Origin: Adineta ricciae
Lineage: Eukaryota; Rotifera; Eurotatoria; Adinetida; Adinetidae
Assembly (NCBI GenBank): GCA_905250025.1
Contig: CAJNOJ010000257.1
Span: 62,001-126,000, forward strand
Direction: 5' to 3'
Length of the DNA: 64,000 nucleotides
The number at the start of each line of letters is the position of its first letter. Positions within the stretch are counted from its first letter, which is position 1. Made by a program: the position numbers and the translations under genes. Below, piece by piece: positions 33,921 through 43,847 of the stretch. Under the pieces are notes generated by a model. That model did not search any database. It was not told where the DNA came from and worked only from the letters and a program-made list of their open reading frames with translations.

Positions 33921-34583
33921 ATGTTTGAGCAACGAAACACAGTTCATGATGGTTATGAATATGTAGACGAAGCTTCCATTGATCCTGAGCTGATCTGCAG
34001 TATTTGTCATCAACCTTTTCAAGATCCACAATATACTCCATGTGATGACACATTTTGTCGTCGGTGTATAACACAATGGATTCAAACTCAAAATACATCT
34101 TGTCCGATTTGTCGAAAATTTTTATCAATTGATAATCTTACACAAGTGAATCGTCCATTACGCAACATGTTAAATCGACTTCAAGTCAAATGTACAACTT
34201 GTGGACAAAGTGGATTGCAACGAGGCGATTTGGACGATCATATGAATAAAATATGTCCCAAAATGGAAATACTTTGCTCATCAGCAGATATTCGATGCTC
34301 ATGGAAAGGGCAGCGAGAACAATTAGATGAGCATTTATCTACATGTGCTTTTAATTCGTTGAGATATGTTATCATTCCACTGGTTACGGAAAACTCGGAA
34401 TTCAAAGAGCAAATCATTGAAATGAAAGATCAAATCGACAAACTTCGCAATGATAGTCAACAATTACAAGAGCGAGCAAATCGATTGGCAATTCAAGCGG
34501 ATACATATCAAAGAGAAAATCAAAGATTACAAGAACAAATAGTACAGTTACAACTTCAACCATTGAGAAAACTATACCGTTAA
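33921..34583 (+). CDS. RING/TRAF-type zinc finger protein with coiled coil (putative E3 ubiquitin ligase)
   Basis: 220-aa single-exon protein. The RING finger has Cys26, Cys29, Cys41, Cys46, Cys49, Cys61 and Cys64. The His expected between Cys41 and Cys46 is Asp43 in this and the truncated copy. It is followed by TRAF-type zinc-finger modules (Cys91/Cys94/His107/Cys112 and Cys119/Cys126/His138/Cys142). A Gln- and Glu-rich coiled coil (about 155-213) would mediate oligomerisation. The layout matches TRAF-like or NRDP1-like E3 ligases without a MATH domain. It would transfer ubiquitin from an E2, if the Asp-substituted zinc site is stable. The upstream flank is shared with 31554-32642. It converges with ART-TPR gene 2. 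Confidence 0.85.
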   Translation: MFEQRNTVHDGYEYVDEASIDPELICSICHQPFQDPQYTPCDDTFCRRCITQWIQTQNTSCPICRKFLSIDNLTQVNRPLRNMLNRLQVKCTTCGQSGLQRGDLDDHMNKICPKMEILCSSADIRCSWKGQREQLDEHLSTCAFNSLRYVIIPLVTENSEFKEQIIEMKDQIDKLRNDSQQLQERANRLAIQADTYQRENQRLQEQIVQLQLQPLRKLYR

Positions 34584-34861
34584 CATAGTTGAAATCTATA
34601 AACATTTTAATCAACAACAGAATGTCATTGTAGTCATTTCAGACTCGTTTTATAGTAAAAAAAAGTTCAATTGAGAAGTATTGATTCTCTAACATGTTGT
34701 TATATATTAAAAAAATTATGGAAATTATATCGAAATTTTAGAAAAATTCTCGAATCAAATTAATTTAGCTGATGGGTTTCTTTTCCCACCATCACTGTTA
34801 CCCAACATTTGTTTGAACGTCAACAAAAAGTTTGCTTCTTTTCCGATCAAAGCATAAATTC
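34584..34861. other. 3' intergenic region between convergent genes
   Basis: About 280 bases between the RING stop codon and the ART-TPR gene 2 stop codon, with A/T homopolymer runs only. Confidence 0.5.
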
Positions 34862-37486
34862 TTATTGTGAAGCAGGTAATAGCTGCAATTTGTTATTTAC
34901 ATTTTCCAGATTTTTTCTCCATTCTTGCAAATGAGGATGGTTCATTGGTAATGTCTGTTGTCCTATACTTATTCCACGTTCGTAAAATGAACGTGATTTC
35001 AAAAGATCATCTGTATTTTCATACACCTCAGCAATATTACTGTAAGAAGCAGCTAAACTAGGATGATTCGATGGCAGCGATTCTTGTTGAATGGCAAGTG
35101 TCTTCTCAAGAAAATGAAGCGCTTTTGAATAATCTTTCATATTCATACATGTCACACCCATGTTACCATAGGAAGCGGCTAGTTCAGGATGATTTGAGGG
35201 AAGTGATATTTGCTGTATTTCAAGAGCTTTTTCGTAACATGAATATGCTTTCGAATAATCACCTGTTTTGTCATAGGCATTACCGATATTGATATGCGAC
35301 GCAGCTAAATCAGGATGTTTGGAAGAAAGTGATTTCCGTTGAAGTTCAAGTGCCTTTTCGTAGGATGATATTGCTTTTGAGAAATCATTCATATTTTCAT
35401 AGACTATACCAATGTTATTGTAGGAAGCAGCTAGATTAGGATGGTTTTCAGGTAGTGATTTTTCACTAATTTCGAGAGCGTTTTGATAGTAGGCGAGTGC
35501 TTTCGAATATTCACCTATATTTTCGTATATCATTCCAATGCTGTTATAGCAATCAGCGAAGGAAGGATGATTTGGAGGAAGCGACCTTTGCTTAATGTCA
35601 AGTGCTTTTTCATAACACGGAAGTGCTTTGGAATATTCTCCGATACATTGATACAGCGTACCAATATCGATGTAGTGTTGACTGAGTGTGGGATGATTGG
35701 AAGGAAGTATTTTCCTATCAATTTCAAGAACTTTTTCACAATAAACAAGCGATTTTGCGTATTCAGCCATGTTTTGATACAATCGACCCATGTTACTATA
35801 GCAACTGCTCAAAACGGAATAATTGACAGGGAGCAATTTTTCTTGTGCTTGTAAACAATTTTCGTAATACGAGAGCGCCTTTGAATATTCACCCATTGCA
35901 CTGTACATAAAACCAATACTATTGTATAGGATACTGAAATTGATATGATTAGGAGGAAAAATTCTTCCAAAAATGTCAAGGATGTTTTCATATAGTGAAA
36001 TTGCTTCTTCGTAGTCTCCTTGATCATATTTGACATGTGCCATTGTATAGTAAATAAAACCCATTTCATTTTCATCCGTCGTTTGCGAAAGTAATGTTTC
36101 ATAAACTTGCTGAGATTTACCAAATTGACCCATTTTATGAAGTGTTACACCTAACCTGTACCATCCTTTTGCATCTGGATAGGTTTCTTCTCGTATACAA
36201 TCAGTAAGCACACGCAAGTCTTTGTCATCTTCATCGGTTAATGTTAAGTCTACCTGAAATAGACGAGAGCTTTCACCAATTACTTTTATATCATTGATGC
36301 GAAACACTGTGTGCATAGAGAAGAGGATTTCGTCTTCTTCTTGAAAATAACTTTCGTCATTAATAGAAGCGAAAGGTGTAGTCGACTTGGCTGAATCAAT
36401 AGACATGACGAATAGCACTCCCACTAAATTTGGATCACTTCCATTGCTCTCGGCGAACGCTAGAGAAACCTCGCGAACTGTACTAGTCGATAAGAAGCTA
36501 TTAAAAGCTAGTAGTCCACCTTTTGTTTTCTTCATTTTCTCAAAGTCAGTCACAGTCAATCCTTGACCACGGTAAACTTCAAGAAGCTTGTCGCTATCGT
36601 GATTATTAAATTGTCTCTTGTGCAATTCTTCGATCTGTCGATGTAAATCAGTAATGAAAAATCCCATTTTAATAATAATATCAGTATCAGTCAATCGTAG
36701 AGCACGATTAAGTATCGAGTATAGGAAATGTTCGTAGGTATACCACCAAATTGGTGAATTCTTCTTGTAGTTGAATCCAAATTCATTGACGTGTTCACAT
36801 GTCCTTTCATTATCAACGAACGTGTTTCGGCAATAGTCAACAAATAATTTAATATGTTCTTGTTCAAATTTAATAGTTAACAAAATATCTTTGATGATTT
36901 GCGTGTACATAAATGCTGAATCTAACCGATCCAGTGTTTGTTTGGATACGTCGTTATCCGTCGCGATGAAACTCATAGAAATGGTATTTTGTTGACATTG
37001 TTGTGTAACGCTTTTAAGCATGTCGCATAGTGGTAGTATGTCTGAAAATAAACCCCTGATCTTAGGCCATTCTTGAGCCCATTGTTGTTCATGTTCGTTT
37101 GAATGACTCACAAAGATAAAGATTGCATAAAGTTGGCTATTATCATGAATCAAAGGTACAATGTTTTCACACGATATGTCGGAAATTACCATAAAAACTT
37201 TCTCATTCTGAATGTCTGTGACGAAATCAACACATTGATCATAATCATTGAATGTATAGATGCTATCGACAACACATTTCAATTGAATCATTGTATCATG
37301 ATGGTTCATGTTATCGATATTCATGCGATTGTCTAACCAAATGAGAACGATATTTTGTATTAATTGAATACTTCTTTGTCCATCGTGAGTTCTGCTCTCT
37401 GAATTAGTAGATATTTTCATTGTTTGCTTCATGTCACTTGATCTATCGAGTGTGGTCGATTTCTGTAAGTTCATTATTTTGTGCAA
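34862..37486 (-). CDS. ADP-ribosyltransferase (R-S-E class) with N-terminal alpha/beta domain and TPR array (ART-TPR gene 2)
   Basis: 874-aa intronless gene with the same architecture as 14909-17146. A Ser/Thr-rich 45-residue N-terminal extension precedes the shared alpha/beta domain (starting near Val-Leu-Ile-Trp-Leu-Asp). Then come the helical Trp-Trp-Tyr region and the ART core with Tyr-Arg-Gly-Gln (R306), Ser-Thr-Ser (333-335) and Glu-Asp-Glu (384-386). About ten kinesin-light-chain-like 42-residue TPRs follow to the C-terminus. Its TPR units are diverged from each other, unlike the homogenised array of gene 1, so this array is older. The ART triad is complete. It lies head to head with an Arf-like gene (ATG at 38081) across 594 bp, an arrangement repeated in the second copy of the block. 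Probably cytosolic. Substrate unknown. Confidence 0.9.
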   Translation of the reverse strand: MHKIMNLQKSTTLDRSSDMKQTMKISTNSESRTHDGQRSIQLIQNIVLIWLDNRMNIDNMNHHDTMIQLKCVVDSIYTFNDYDQCVDFVTDIQNEKVFMVISDISCENIVPLIHDNSQLYAIFIFVSHSNEHEQQWAQEWPKIRGLFSDILPLCDMLKSVTQQCQQNTISMSFIATDNDVSKQTLDRLDSAFMYTQIIKDILLTIKFEQEHIKLFVDYCRNTFVDNERTCEHVNEFGFNYKKNSPIWWYTYEHFLYSILNRALRLTDTDIIIKMGFFITDLHRQIEELHKRQFNNHDSDKLLEVYRGQGLTVTDFEKMKKTKGGLLAFNSFLSTSTVREVSLAFAESNGSDPNLVGVLFVMSIDSAKSTTPFASINDESYFQEEDEILFSMHTVFRINDIKVIGESSRLFQVDLTLTDEDDKDLRVLTDCIREETYPDAKGWYRLGVTLHKMGQFGKSQQVYETLLSQTTDENEMGFIYYTMAHVKYDQGDYEEAISLYENILDIFGRIFPPNHINFSILYNSIGFMYSAMGEYSKALSYYENCLQAQEKLLPVNYSVLSSCYSNMGRLYQNMAEYAKSLVYCEKVLEIDRKILPSNHPTLSQHYIDIGTLYQCIGEYSKALPCYEKALDIKQRSLPPNHPSFADCYNSIGMIYENIGEYSKALAYYQNALEISEKSLPENHPNLAASYNNIGIVYENMNDFSKAISSYEKALELQRKSLSSKHPDLAASHINIGNAYDKTGDYSKAYSCYEKALEIQQISLPSNHPELAASYGNMGVTCMNMKDYSKALHFLEKTLAIQQESLPSNHPSLAASYSNIAEVYENTDDLLKSRSFYERGISIGQQTLPMNHPHLQEWRKNLENVNNKLQLLPASQ

Positions 37487-38080
37487 AGATAAAGGCTATC
37501 CAATATATCGCAAGAAATTGGGAATAAATTGTACACGTTATTTACTTCCTTTCTATCTTTGTGCACGTTAATGAGAGCCACGTGTTTATTTTTTCGGCGA
37601 TCAATGTTTTTCATGCAAAACTAAATGACACATAATCGGGATGAGTAATCCAGATTTCGGATTCTCTTGCAGAGTGTGAGGATATCACTAATTATACTTT
37701 ATCCGTGCTCTTTGTGCATTTTCAAATGACGAGATGAATAGTTCCTTATGCAATTTCGATTTTACATCGTTTATTGTGTAAAATCAAATTTTCAGCTGAA
37801 CGAAGGAAAGACATTTATATAGAAATGCTTTTGGATGGTCAACTTCAATGATCAAATAGTCCGACTAGAACTTCTTAGAATACAATTAGTCGTACGAATC
37901 TGAGCATTATTCATCTTATAATTGATAACAACATACGATAAGAATTACTTTATGGTTGCGTAAGTACTGCCACGTATGCAAAAGAGAAAAGTACAGCGTT
38001 CCTTTTGCTACTATCAAATATTTCAACGACATTTTCTTCAATCGAATCTTCTGTGTAACAGTGGTGCTTTTTCGAAACAA
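37487..38080. promoter_or_regulatory. Bidirectional promoter region between ART-TPR gene 2 and Arf-like gene 2
   Basis: 594 bp separate two ATGs facing away from each other, and the same spacing is kept in the second copy (41515-42106) with few changes. Both genes must share this upstream DNA. No specific motif can be named. The frame upstream of the Arf-like ATG is open in this copy but not in the 24657 gene, which supports the start chosen. Confidence 0.4.
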
Positions 38081-38833
38081 ATGAGTTCATCAGCCATTAA
38101 TCAAGCAACAGCAGGCAACGTGAAAAATAAAGTATTGTCAGTGCTTATAACTGGACCCTATGGAGCTGGTACGTATATGCGTGCAACTTCATAGATTAAG
38201 TATAAACCCTCGTATTCAGGTAAAAAAACAATCGTCCGCATGACAAAATATGGCGAAATTGCTGACCTCTTACCAACAATCGGTGTGGATTTCGAAAAGA
38301 TAACTATTGATGAAACTCCTCTGTTGATCTGGAGTATAGGTGGTCGTTCAGGACATCGTGCTACAGTAACACAATATTATAGAAGAATGTCAGCATTTAT
38401 TTTTGTTGTTGACTCCAATGATCATTTAAGCATTGGTGAAGCACGTGAAAGACTTCATCAAATAGTTGGTGATGATCGTATCGAAGATAAACCTATTCTC
38501 ATATTTGCCAATAAACAAGATTTGCCCGATGCAATGAGTGTTGATCAACTTCGAGAAGAACTTCATTTAGACAAAGTGGATAAGAAGGTCAAATGGCATT
38601 TACAACCAGCATCTGCTACTCAAAACCAAGGTCTTCATCAAGGTTTCGAATGGTTGATACGTTCGATTCCAAAACAAAAGAACCAAATAAATCCCGTCGT
38701 AGAAACAGTGAATGATACGATTACCATGAAAAATGATTTGATTTCGTCATTGAATATTACTAAATTTACTGCAAGTATATGGAAAATTATTTCTTCGTCA
38801 TTCACTCTTATTGGATATGTATTTAAAAATTGA
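38081..38833 (+). CDS. Arf/Arl-family protein with altered GTPase motifs, copy 2
   Basis: Exons 38081-38168 and 38220-38833, same intron position inside the P-loop as in the 24657 gene, giving 233 aa. The P-loop is Gly-Pro-Tyr-Gly-Ala-Gly-Lys-Lys-Thr, again with Lys in place of the Mg-binding Thr. Switch II reads Trp-Ser-Ile-Gly-Gly-Arg, again lacking Asp and the catalytic Gln. Asn-Lys-Gln-Asp and the switch I Thr are retained. Exon 2 is strikingly similar to the copy at 24800-25413, with a stretch of about 130 bp near 38385-38515 that is essentially identical. It is divergently paired with ART-TPR gene 2. Confidence 0.85.
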
Positions 38834-39607
38834 TGTTCAGCGAACTTTCTTTTTCAAATAAAGTATTCAACTTGCTATATCGATGTGTTGAATGATATGT
38901 AACGATGATTTTAACAGTTTGTCAAATCCATTGTCTATGGTTCATTCTCTTTGATATCGTTTTAATAATGTCCAGTATTTTCATTCGTCTAGGTTCTACA
39001 TTTCAGCATATGTTTTGCACAATATGTCAATGTATATCAAAACCTTGCATCGAAAATGCAAAACCAGTTTAAAAAACTGTTTAATGTTGTTTAAGCTGAT
39101 AGAATAGATTTAATCTAGATATGGAATCAAATAGAAAATAAGGAATAGTTGAAATCGTTTTACTATTCGAAGAGACGACAATTACCAGAAATGTGTGAAA
39201 ACACTGCAAAAATTCTCGCCGATTTCAGATGTCAATCATGATCCACAATTGTCACCTAAAGATATTGTGAACAAGTATACATGAAAACCTGAAAGTCTCT
39301 TCGTTTGTAGAATCGATTAGTATGAGAAAATGTTCATACTATGTGTTTATCTATTCGATAAAGGCAGCTATTTCTTCTGTCGCCGTCGCCCGTGAATTGA
39401 TTTTACTGTGATAAAAATAACAACGCACGTTTTGAGTAACTTATAAACAGAATGACAATCGCATAGGTTTGCCTTTTTTCTTTTACATATAGTCATTTCT
39501 TACAACAGGTAAGAACAAATATGTTTAAAGTGCTGCAAATCAAATAACGATAGTTCATATTTTAATTGACAAAATTATTTTCTTTTTAGATAAAGCATCG
39601 CTATACT
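38834..39607. other. Region without recognised genes
   Basis: About 770 bp of AT-rich intergenic DNA between the Arf-like gene and the F-box remnant. In the second copy of the block this region falls within the N run. Confidence 0.4.
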
Positions 39608-40342
39608 ATGTCAATGTGTATGTTAGATCGTTTACCCGTCGAACTAGCTCATGATATAATCTATGCATTTTCTCATATAACAAACTATCTGAAGAAGAAA
39701 GCATTGTTTCGAATTCGTTTTACCAATTTATCCAATCATTTCGTTCCCTATTTTGGCTCGACTGAAAGCGTTGGTTTATTCCGCACGACAATTCGGATAT
39801 AGAAGAGATTTTCACAAAACATCGTTTTCTCTCGGTTATTATCAAATGTTCGATGATATTGGAGTAAATGTATTGATTTCTTTTGTTGAACAAATGCAAT
39901 TTTCGTGTTCGCTCTGACTTCGAGTTCATCCTTACGGGAATACGAATTTTTCTTTACTTGAACGTTTAAATTCTTCCGATGAATTATTTCTATTGATCGA
40001 TCAATTCAAAAATCCTCCAATCGCACAATTTGAATTTAAGTATTCATCTTCTTGATCATCCGAAAGTTAAACATAGTTGCGGCTAACGAAGAGTTCTCTA
40101 CATTTGAGAAAAGACCAAAATTCACTTCATCATCAATTCGATTTCGGCATTCAACAATGAATCGACATGTGTCTATGGTTTTCATTCAAGTCATGTACTT
40201 TACAATCGATTCTGTTGTTGCTGTTAATGAAATTGCGCTTTACTTTCATAAACTGTTAACAACCCGAAAAATTTTTAGACTTTTGTTTCAAGTTTTTGAA
40301 CAAATATTTTTATTTTATTATACACTTGATGTAAAAGTATGA
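39608..40342 (+). pseudogene. F-box protein pseudogene, copy 1
   Basis: Begins with an ATG and a recognisable F-box start (Met-Leu-Asp-Arg-Leu-Pro-Val-Glu-Leu-Ala-His-Asp-Ile). It then jumps to the later part of an F-box (Tyr-Ala-Phe-Ser-His-Ile-Thr-Asn-Tyr-Leu), so about ten residues are missing. Downstream, protein-like pieces in different frames remain. One near 39930-40050 reads Leu-Leu-Glu-Arg-Leu-Asn-Ser and ends at a stop. Another at 40052-40342 is open for 96 codons. The fragments resemble the LRR-like tail of the F-box protein at 21772-23511. The same lesions occur in the copy at 42645. Confidence 0.6.
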
Positions 40343-40769
40343 TAGTTCAGAAATGACTTCGGAATACTTGTCAGAACGTCCTGTTGATGTCGAACAACGG
40401 TAGTGTTTCTCTGCACATAGAACTGATGGTCTCGATGAATTCAATGTTACATTCTCCGTACGAAATATCTGTATACAGATGAAGAGTATCGCGGTTATTT
40501 ATCATTGTTATCAGGTAGACATTTTTTTTCTAATTTCTTCTCTCTTCAAAATACTGTACGGGTTAGAACAAATGCAATACAAAATATTTATTTCTTAGAG
40601 GAAATCTTTATAGTTTTCGCCAAAGATTTTCATAGGATTGAGATTTAACCAATCATATTAAAGATTCGTATATTTCTTTGCCCCCAGATCGGAATCATGC
40701 GTACATTCTTCACACGTGTTTATCAAAGAATTGAAACAAAGAAGTAGAAGGACGTATAAATAAAAAAAA
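40343..40769. other. Downstream part of block E, copy 1
   Basis: Non-coding or decayed sequence that recurs at about 43338-43735, ending in a run of A at the join. Confidence 0.4.
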
Positions 40770-40770
40770 N
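40770..40770. other. Single N at junction E1/E2
   Basis: Left: poly-A tract that in the other copy (about 43721-43731) leads on into ART gene 3. Right: restart inside the coding region of ART-TPR gene 2 at the equivalent of 36737. An assembly join is the best explanation. Confidence 0.85.
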
Positions 40771-41514
40771 ATACCACCAAATTGGTGAATTCTTCTTGTA
40801 GTTGAATCCAAATTCATTGACGTGTTCACATGTCCTTTCATTATCAACGAACGTGTTTCGGCAATAGTCAACAAATAATTTAATATGTTCTTGTTCAAAT
40901 TTAATAGTTAACAAAATATCTTTGATGATTTGCGTGTACATAAATGCTGAATCTAATCGATCCAGTGTTTGTTTGGATACGTCGTTATCCGTCGCGATGA
41001 AACTCATAGAAATGGTATTCTGTTGACATTGTTGTGTAACGCTTTTAAGCATGTCGCATAGTGGTAGTATGCCTGAAAATAAACCTCTGATCTTAGGCCA
41101 TTCTTGAGCCCATTGTTCATGTTCGTTTGAATGACTCCCAAAGATAAAGATTGCATAAAGTTGGTTATTATCATGAATCAAAGGTACAATGTTTTCACAC
41201 GATATGTCGGAAATTACCATAAAAACTTTCTCATTCTGAATGTCTGTGACGAAATCAACACATTGATCATAATCATTGAATGTATAGATGCTGTCGACAA
41301 CACATTTCAATTGAATCATTGTATCATGATGGTTCATGTTATCGATATTCATGCGATTGTCTAACCAAATGAGAACGACATTTTGTATTAATTGAATACC
41401 TCTTTGTCGATCGTGAGTTCTGCTCTCTGAATTAGTAGATATTTTCATTGTTTGCTTCATGTCACTTGATCTATCGAGTGTGGTCGATTTCTGTAAGTTC
41501 ATTATTTTGTGCAA
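40771..41514 (-). CDS. ART-TPR gene 2, second copy, N-terminal part only
   Basis: 248 codons of the gene at 34862-37486, from the ATG at 41514 to the Trp-Trp-Tyr motif, cut by the N at 40770 before the ART core. It is open throughout and differs at only a few residues, including loss of one Gln in a short run. It has no internal defect. Most likely the other allele of ART-TPR gene 2, incompletely assembled. Confidence 0.85.
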
Positions 41515-42106
41515 AGATAAAGTCTATCCAATATATCGCAAGAAATTGGGAATAAATTGTACACGTTATTTGCTTCCTTTCTATCTTTGTGCACGTTAAT
41601 GAGAGCCACGTGTTTGTTTTTTCGGCGATCAATGTTTTTCATGCAAAACTAAATGACACATAACCGGGATGAGTAATCCAGATTTCGGATTCTCTTGCAG
41701 AGTGTGAGGATATCACTAATTACTTTATCCGTGCTCTTTGTGCATTTTCAAATGACGAGATGAATAGTTCCTTATGCAATTTCGATTTTACATCACTTAT
41801 TGTGTAAAATCAAATTTTCAGCTAAACGAAGGAAAGACATTTATATAGAAATGCTTTTGGATGGTCAACTTCAATGATCAAATAGTCCGACTAGAACTTC
41901 TTAGATTAGAATTAGTCGTACGAATCTGAGCATTATTCATCTTATAATTTATAACAACATACGATAAGAATTACTTTATGGTTGCGTAAGTACTGCCACG
42001 TATGCAAAAGAGAAAAATACAGCGTTCCTTTTGCTACTATCAAATACTTCAACGACATTTTCTTCAATCGAATCTTCTGTGTAACAATGGTGCTTTTTCG
42101 AAACAA

Positions 42107-42606
42107 ATGAGTTCATCAGCCATTAATCAAGCAACAGCAGACAACGTGAAAAATAAAGTATTGTCAGTACTTATAACTGGACCCTATGGAGCTGGTATGT
42201 ATATGTGTGTAACTTCATAGATTATGTATAAACCCTCGTATTCAGGTAAAAAAACAATCGTCCGCATGACAAAATATGGCGAAATTGCTGACCTTTTACC
42301 AACAATCGGTGTCGATTTTGAAAAGATAACTATTGACGAAACTCCTCTGCTGATCTGGAGTATAGGTGGTCGTTCAGGACATCGTGCTATAGTAACACAA
42401 TATTATAGAAGAATGTCAGCATTTATTTTTGTTGTTGATTCCAATGACCATTTAAGCATTGATGAAGCACGTGAAAGACTTCATAAAATAGTTACTGATG
42501 ATCGTATCGAAGATAAACCTATTCTCATATTTGCCAATAAACAAGATTTGCCCGATGCAATGTGTGTTGACCAACTTCGAGAAGAACTTCATTTAGACAA
42601 AGTCGG
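42107..42606 (+). CDS. Arf/Arl-family protein with altered GTPase motifs, copy 3 (3' end missing)
   Basis: Exon 1 is 42107-42194 and exon 2 starts at 42246, with the same P-loop intron as the other two copies. Exon 2 runs into the N gap at 42607 after about 150 residues in total. The P-loop Lys, the Ser and the Arg substitutions in switch II are again present. Several residues differ from copy 2 (for example Gly to Asp, Gln to Lys, Gly to Thr and Ser to Cys). The C-terminal tail is not visible. Confidence 0.85.
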
Positions 42607-42644
42607 NNNNNNNNNNNNNNNNNNNNNNNNNNNNNNNNNNNNNN
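42607..42644. other. Assembly gap (38 N)
   Basis: The left edge is inside the Arf-like exon 2 and the right edge is inside the F-box pseudogene. The equivalent stretch of copy 1 (about 38577-39656) is roughly 1.1 kb, so the N count does not reflect the real distance unless the region is deleted. Confidence 0.95.
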
Positions 42645-43337
42645 ATAATCTATGCATTTTCTCATATAACAAACTATCTGAAGAAGAAAGCATTGTTTCG
42701 AATTCGTTTTACCAATTTATCCAATCATTTCGTTCCCTATTTTGGCTCGACTGAAAGCGTTGGTTTATTCCACACGACAATTCGGATATAGAAGAGATTT
42801 TCACAAAACATCATTTTCTCTCAGTTATTATCAAATGTTCGATGATATTGGAGTAAATGTATTGATTTCTTTTGTTGAACAAATGAAATTTTCGTGTTCG
42901 CTTTGACTTCGAGTTCATCCTTACGGGAATATGAATTTTTCTTTACTTGAACGTTTAAATTCTTCCGATGAATTATTTCTATTGATCGATCAATTTAAAA
43001 ATCCTCCAATCGCATAATTTGAATTTAAGTATTCATCTTCCTGATCATCCGAAAATTAAAAATATAGTTGTGGCTAACGAAGAATTTTCTACATTTGAGA
43101 AGAGACCAAAATTCACTTCATCATCAATTCGATTTCGGCATTCAACAATGAATTGACATGTGTCTATAGTTTTCATTCAAGTCATGTACTTTACAATCAA
43201 TTCTGTTGTTCCTGTTAATGAAATTGCGCATTACTTTCATAAATTGTTAACAAACCGAAAATTTTTTAGACTTTTGTTTCAAGTTTTTGAACAAATATTT
43301 TTATTTCATTACACACTTGACGTAAAAGTATGATAGT
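42645..43337 (+). pseudogene. F-box protein pseudogene, copy 2 (5' end in gap)
   Basis: Matches 39657-40342 with the same broken frames plus further changes, such as new stops where copy 1 is open (for example in the 96-codon frame). Since both copies share the main lesions, inactivation preceded their divergence. Confidence 0.55.
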
Positions 43338-43847
43338 TCAGAAATGATTTCGAACAACGGTAGTGTTTCTCTGCATATAGCACTGATGGTCTCGATGAAT
43401 TCAATGTTACATTCTCCATACGAAATATCTGTATACAGATGAAGAGTATCGCGGTTATTTATCATTGTTATCAGGTAGACATTTTTTTCTAATTTCTTCT
43501 CTCTTCAAAATACCGTACTGATTAGGACAAATGCAATACAAAATATTTATTTCTTAGAGGAAATCTTTATAGTTTTCGCCAAAGAATTTCATAGGATTAA
43601 GATTTAACCAATCATATTAAAGATTCGTCTATTTTTTTGCCTCCAGATCGGAATTATGCGTACATTCTTCACACGTGTTTATCAAAGAATTGAAACAAAG
43701 AAGTAGAAGGATGTATAAATAAAAAAAAAAAGAAAGACTCTTTCCAATGTGACTCGCTGTTTTCTTTTTCATTCCTTCTTTTCTTCCTCAATTCAAAAAA
43801 ATACTATTCAATTCTTCGCCAATAACAGTATTCTATACGCATTCAAC
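43338..43847. other. Upstream region of ART gene 3
   Basis: End of block E copy 2, a poly-A tract near 43721-43731, then about 110 bases of unique sequence before the ATG at 43848. An earlier in-frame ATG at 43749 would add a Phe/Ser-rich extension of 33 residues. Confidence 0.4.

Larger units (their letters stand above)
36737..40769. repeat. Duplicated block E, copy 1
   Basis: This 4.0-kb segment (N-terminal part of ART-TPR gene 2, divergent promoter, Arf-like gene, F-box pseudogene) recurs at 40771-43735 in the same orientation. The second copy has a run of N where about 1.1 kb is missing. It ends in a poly-A tract at the N at 40770. In copy 2 the same poly-A tract continues into unique sequence. 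Confidence 0.85.
40771..43735. repeat. Duplicated block E, copy 2
   Basis: Second copy of 36737-40769 with the 38-base N run at 42607-42644 replacing roughly 1.1 kb present in copy 1. Confidence 0.85.

Noticed and set aside
35483-35854. 123-codon plus-strand ORF
   Set aside because: Antisense shadow of the TPR region of ART-TPR gene 2.
42224-42754. 176-codon ORF apparently fusing the Arf-like protein to a different C-terminus
   Set aside because: The fusion is created by translating through the 38-base N run. The right-hand part is F-box pseudogene sequence.
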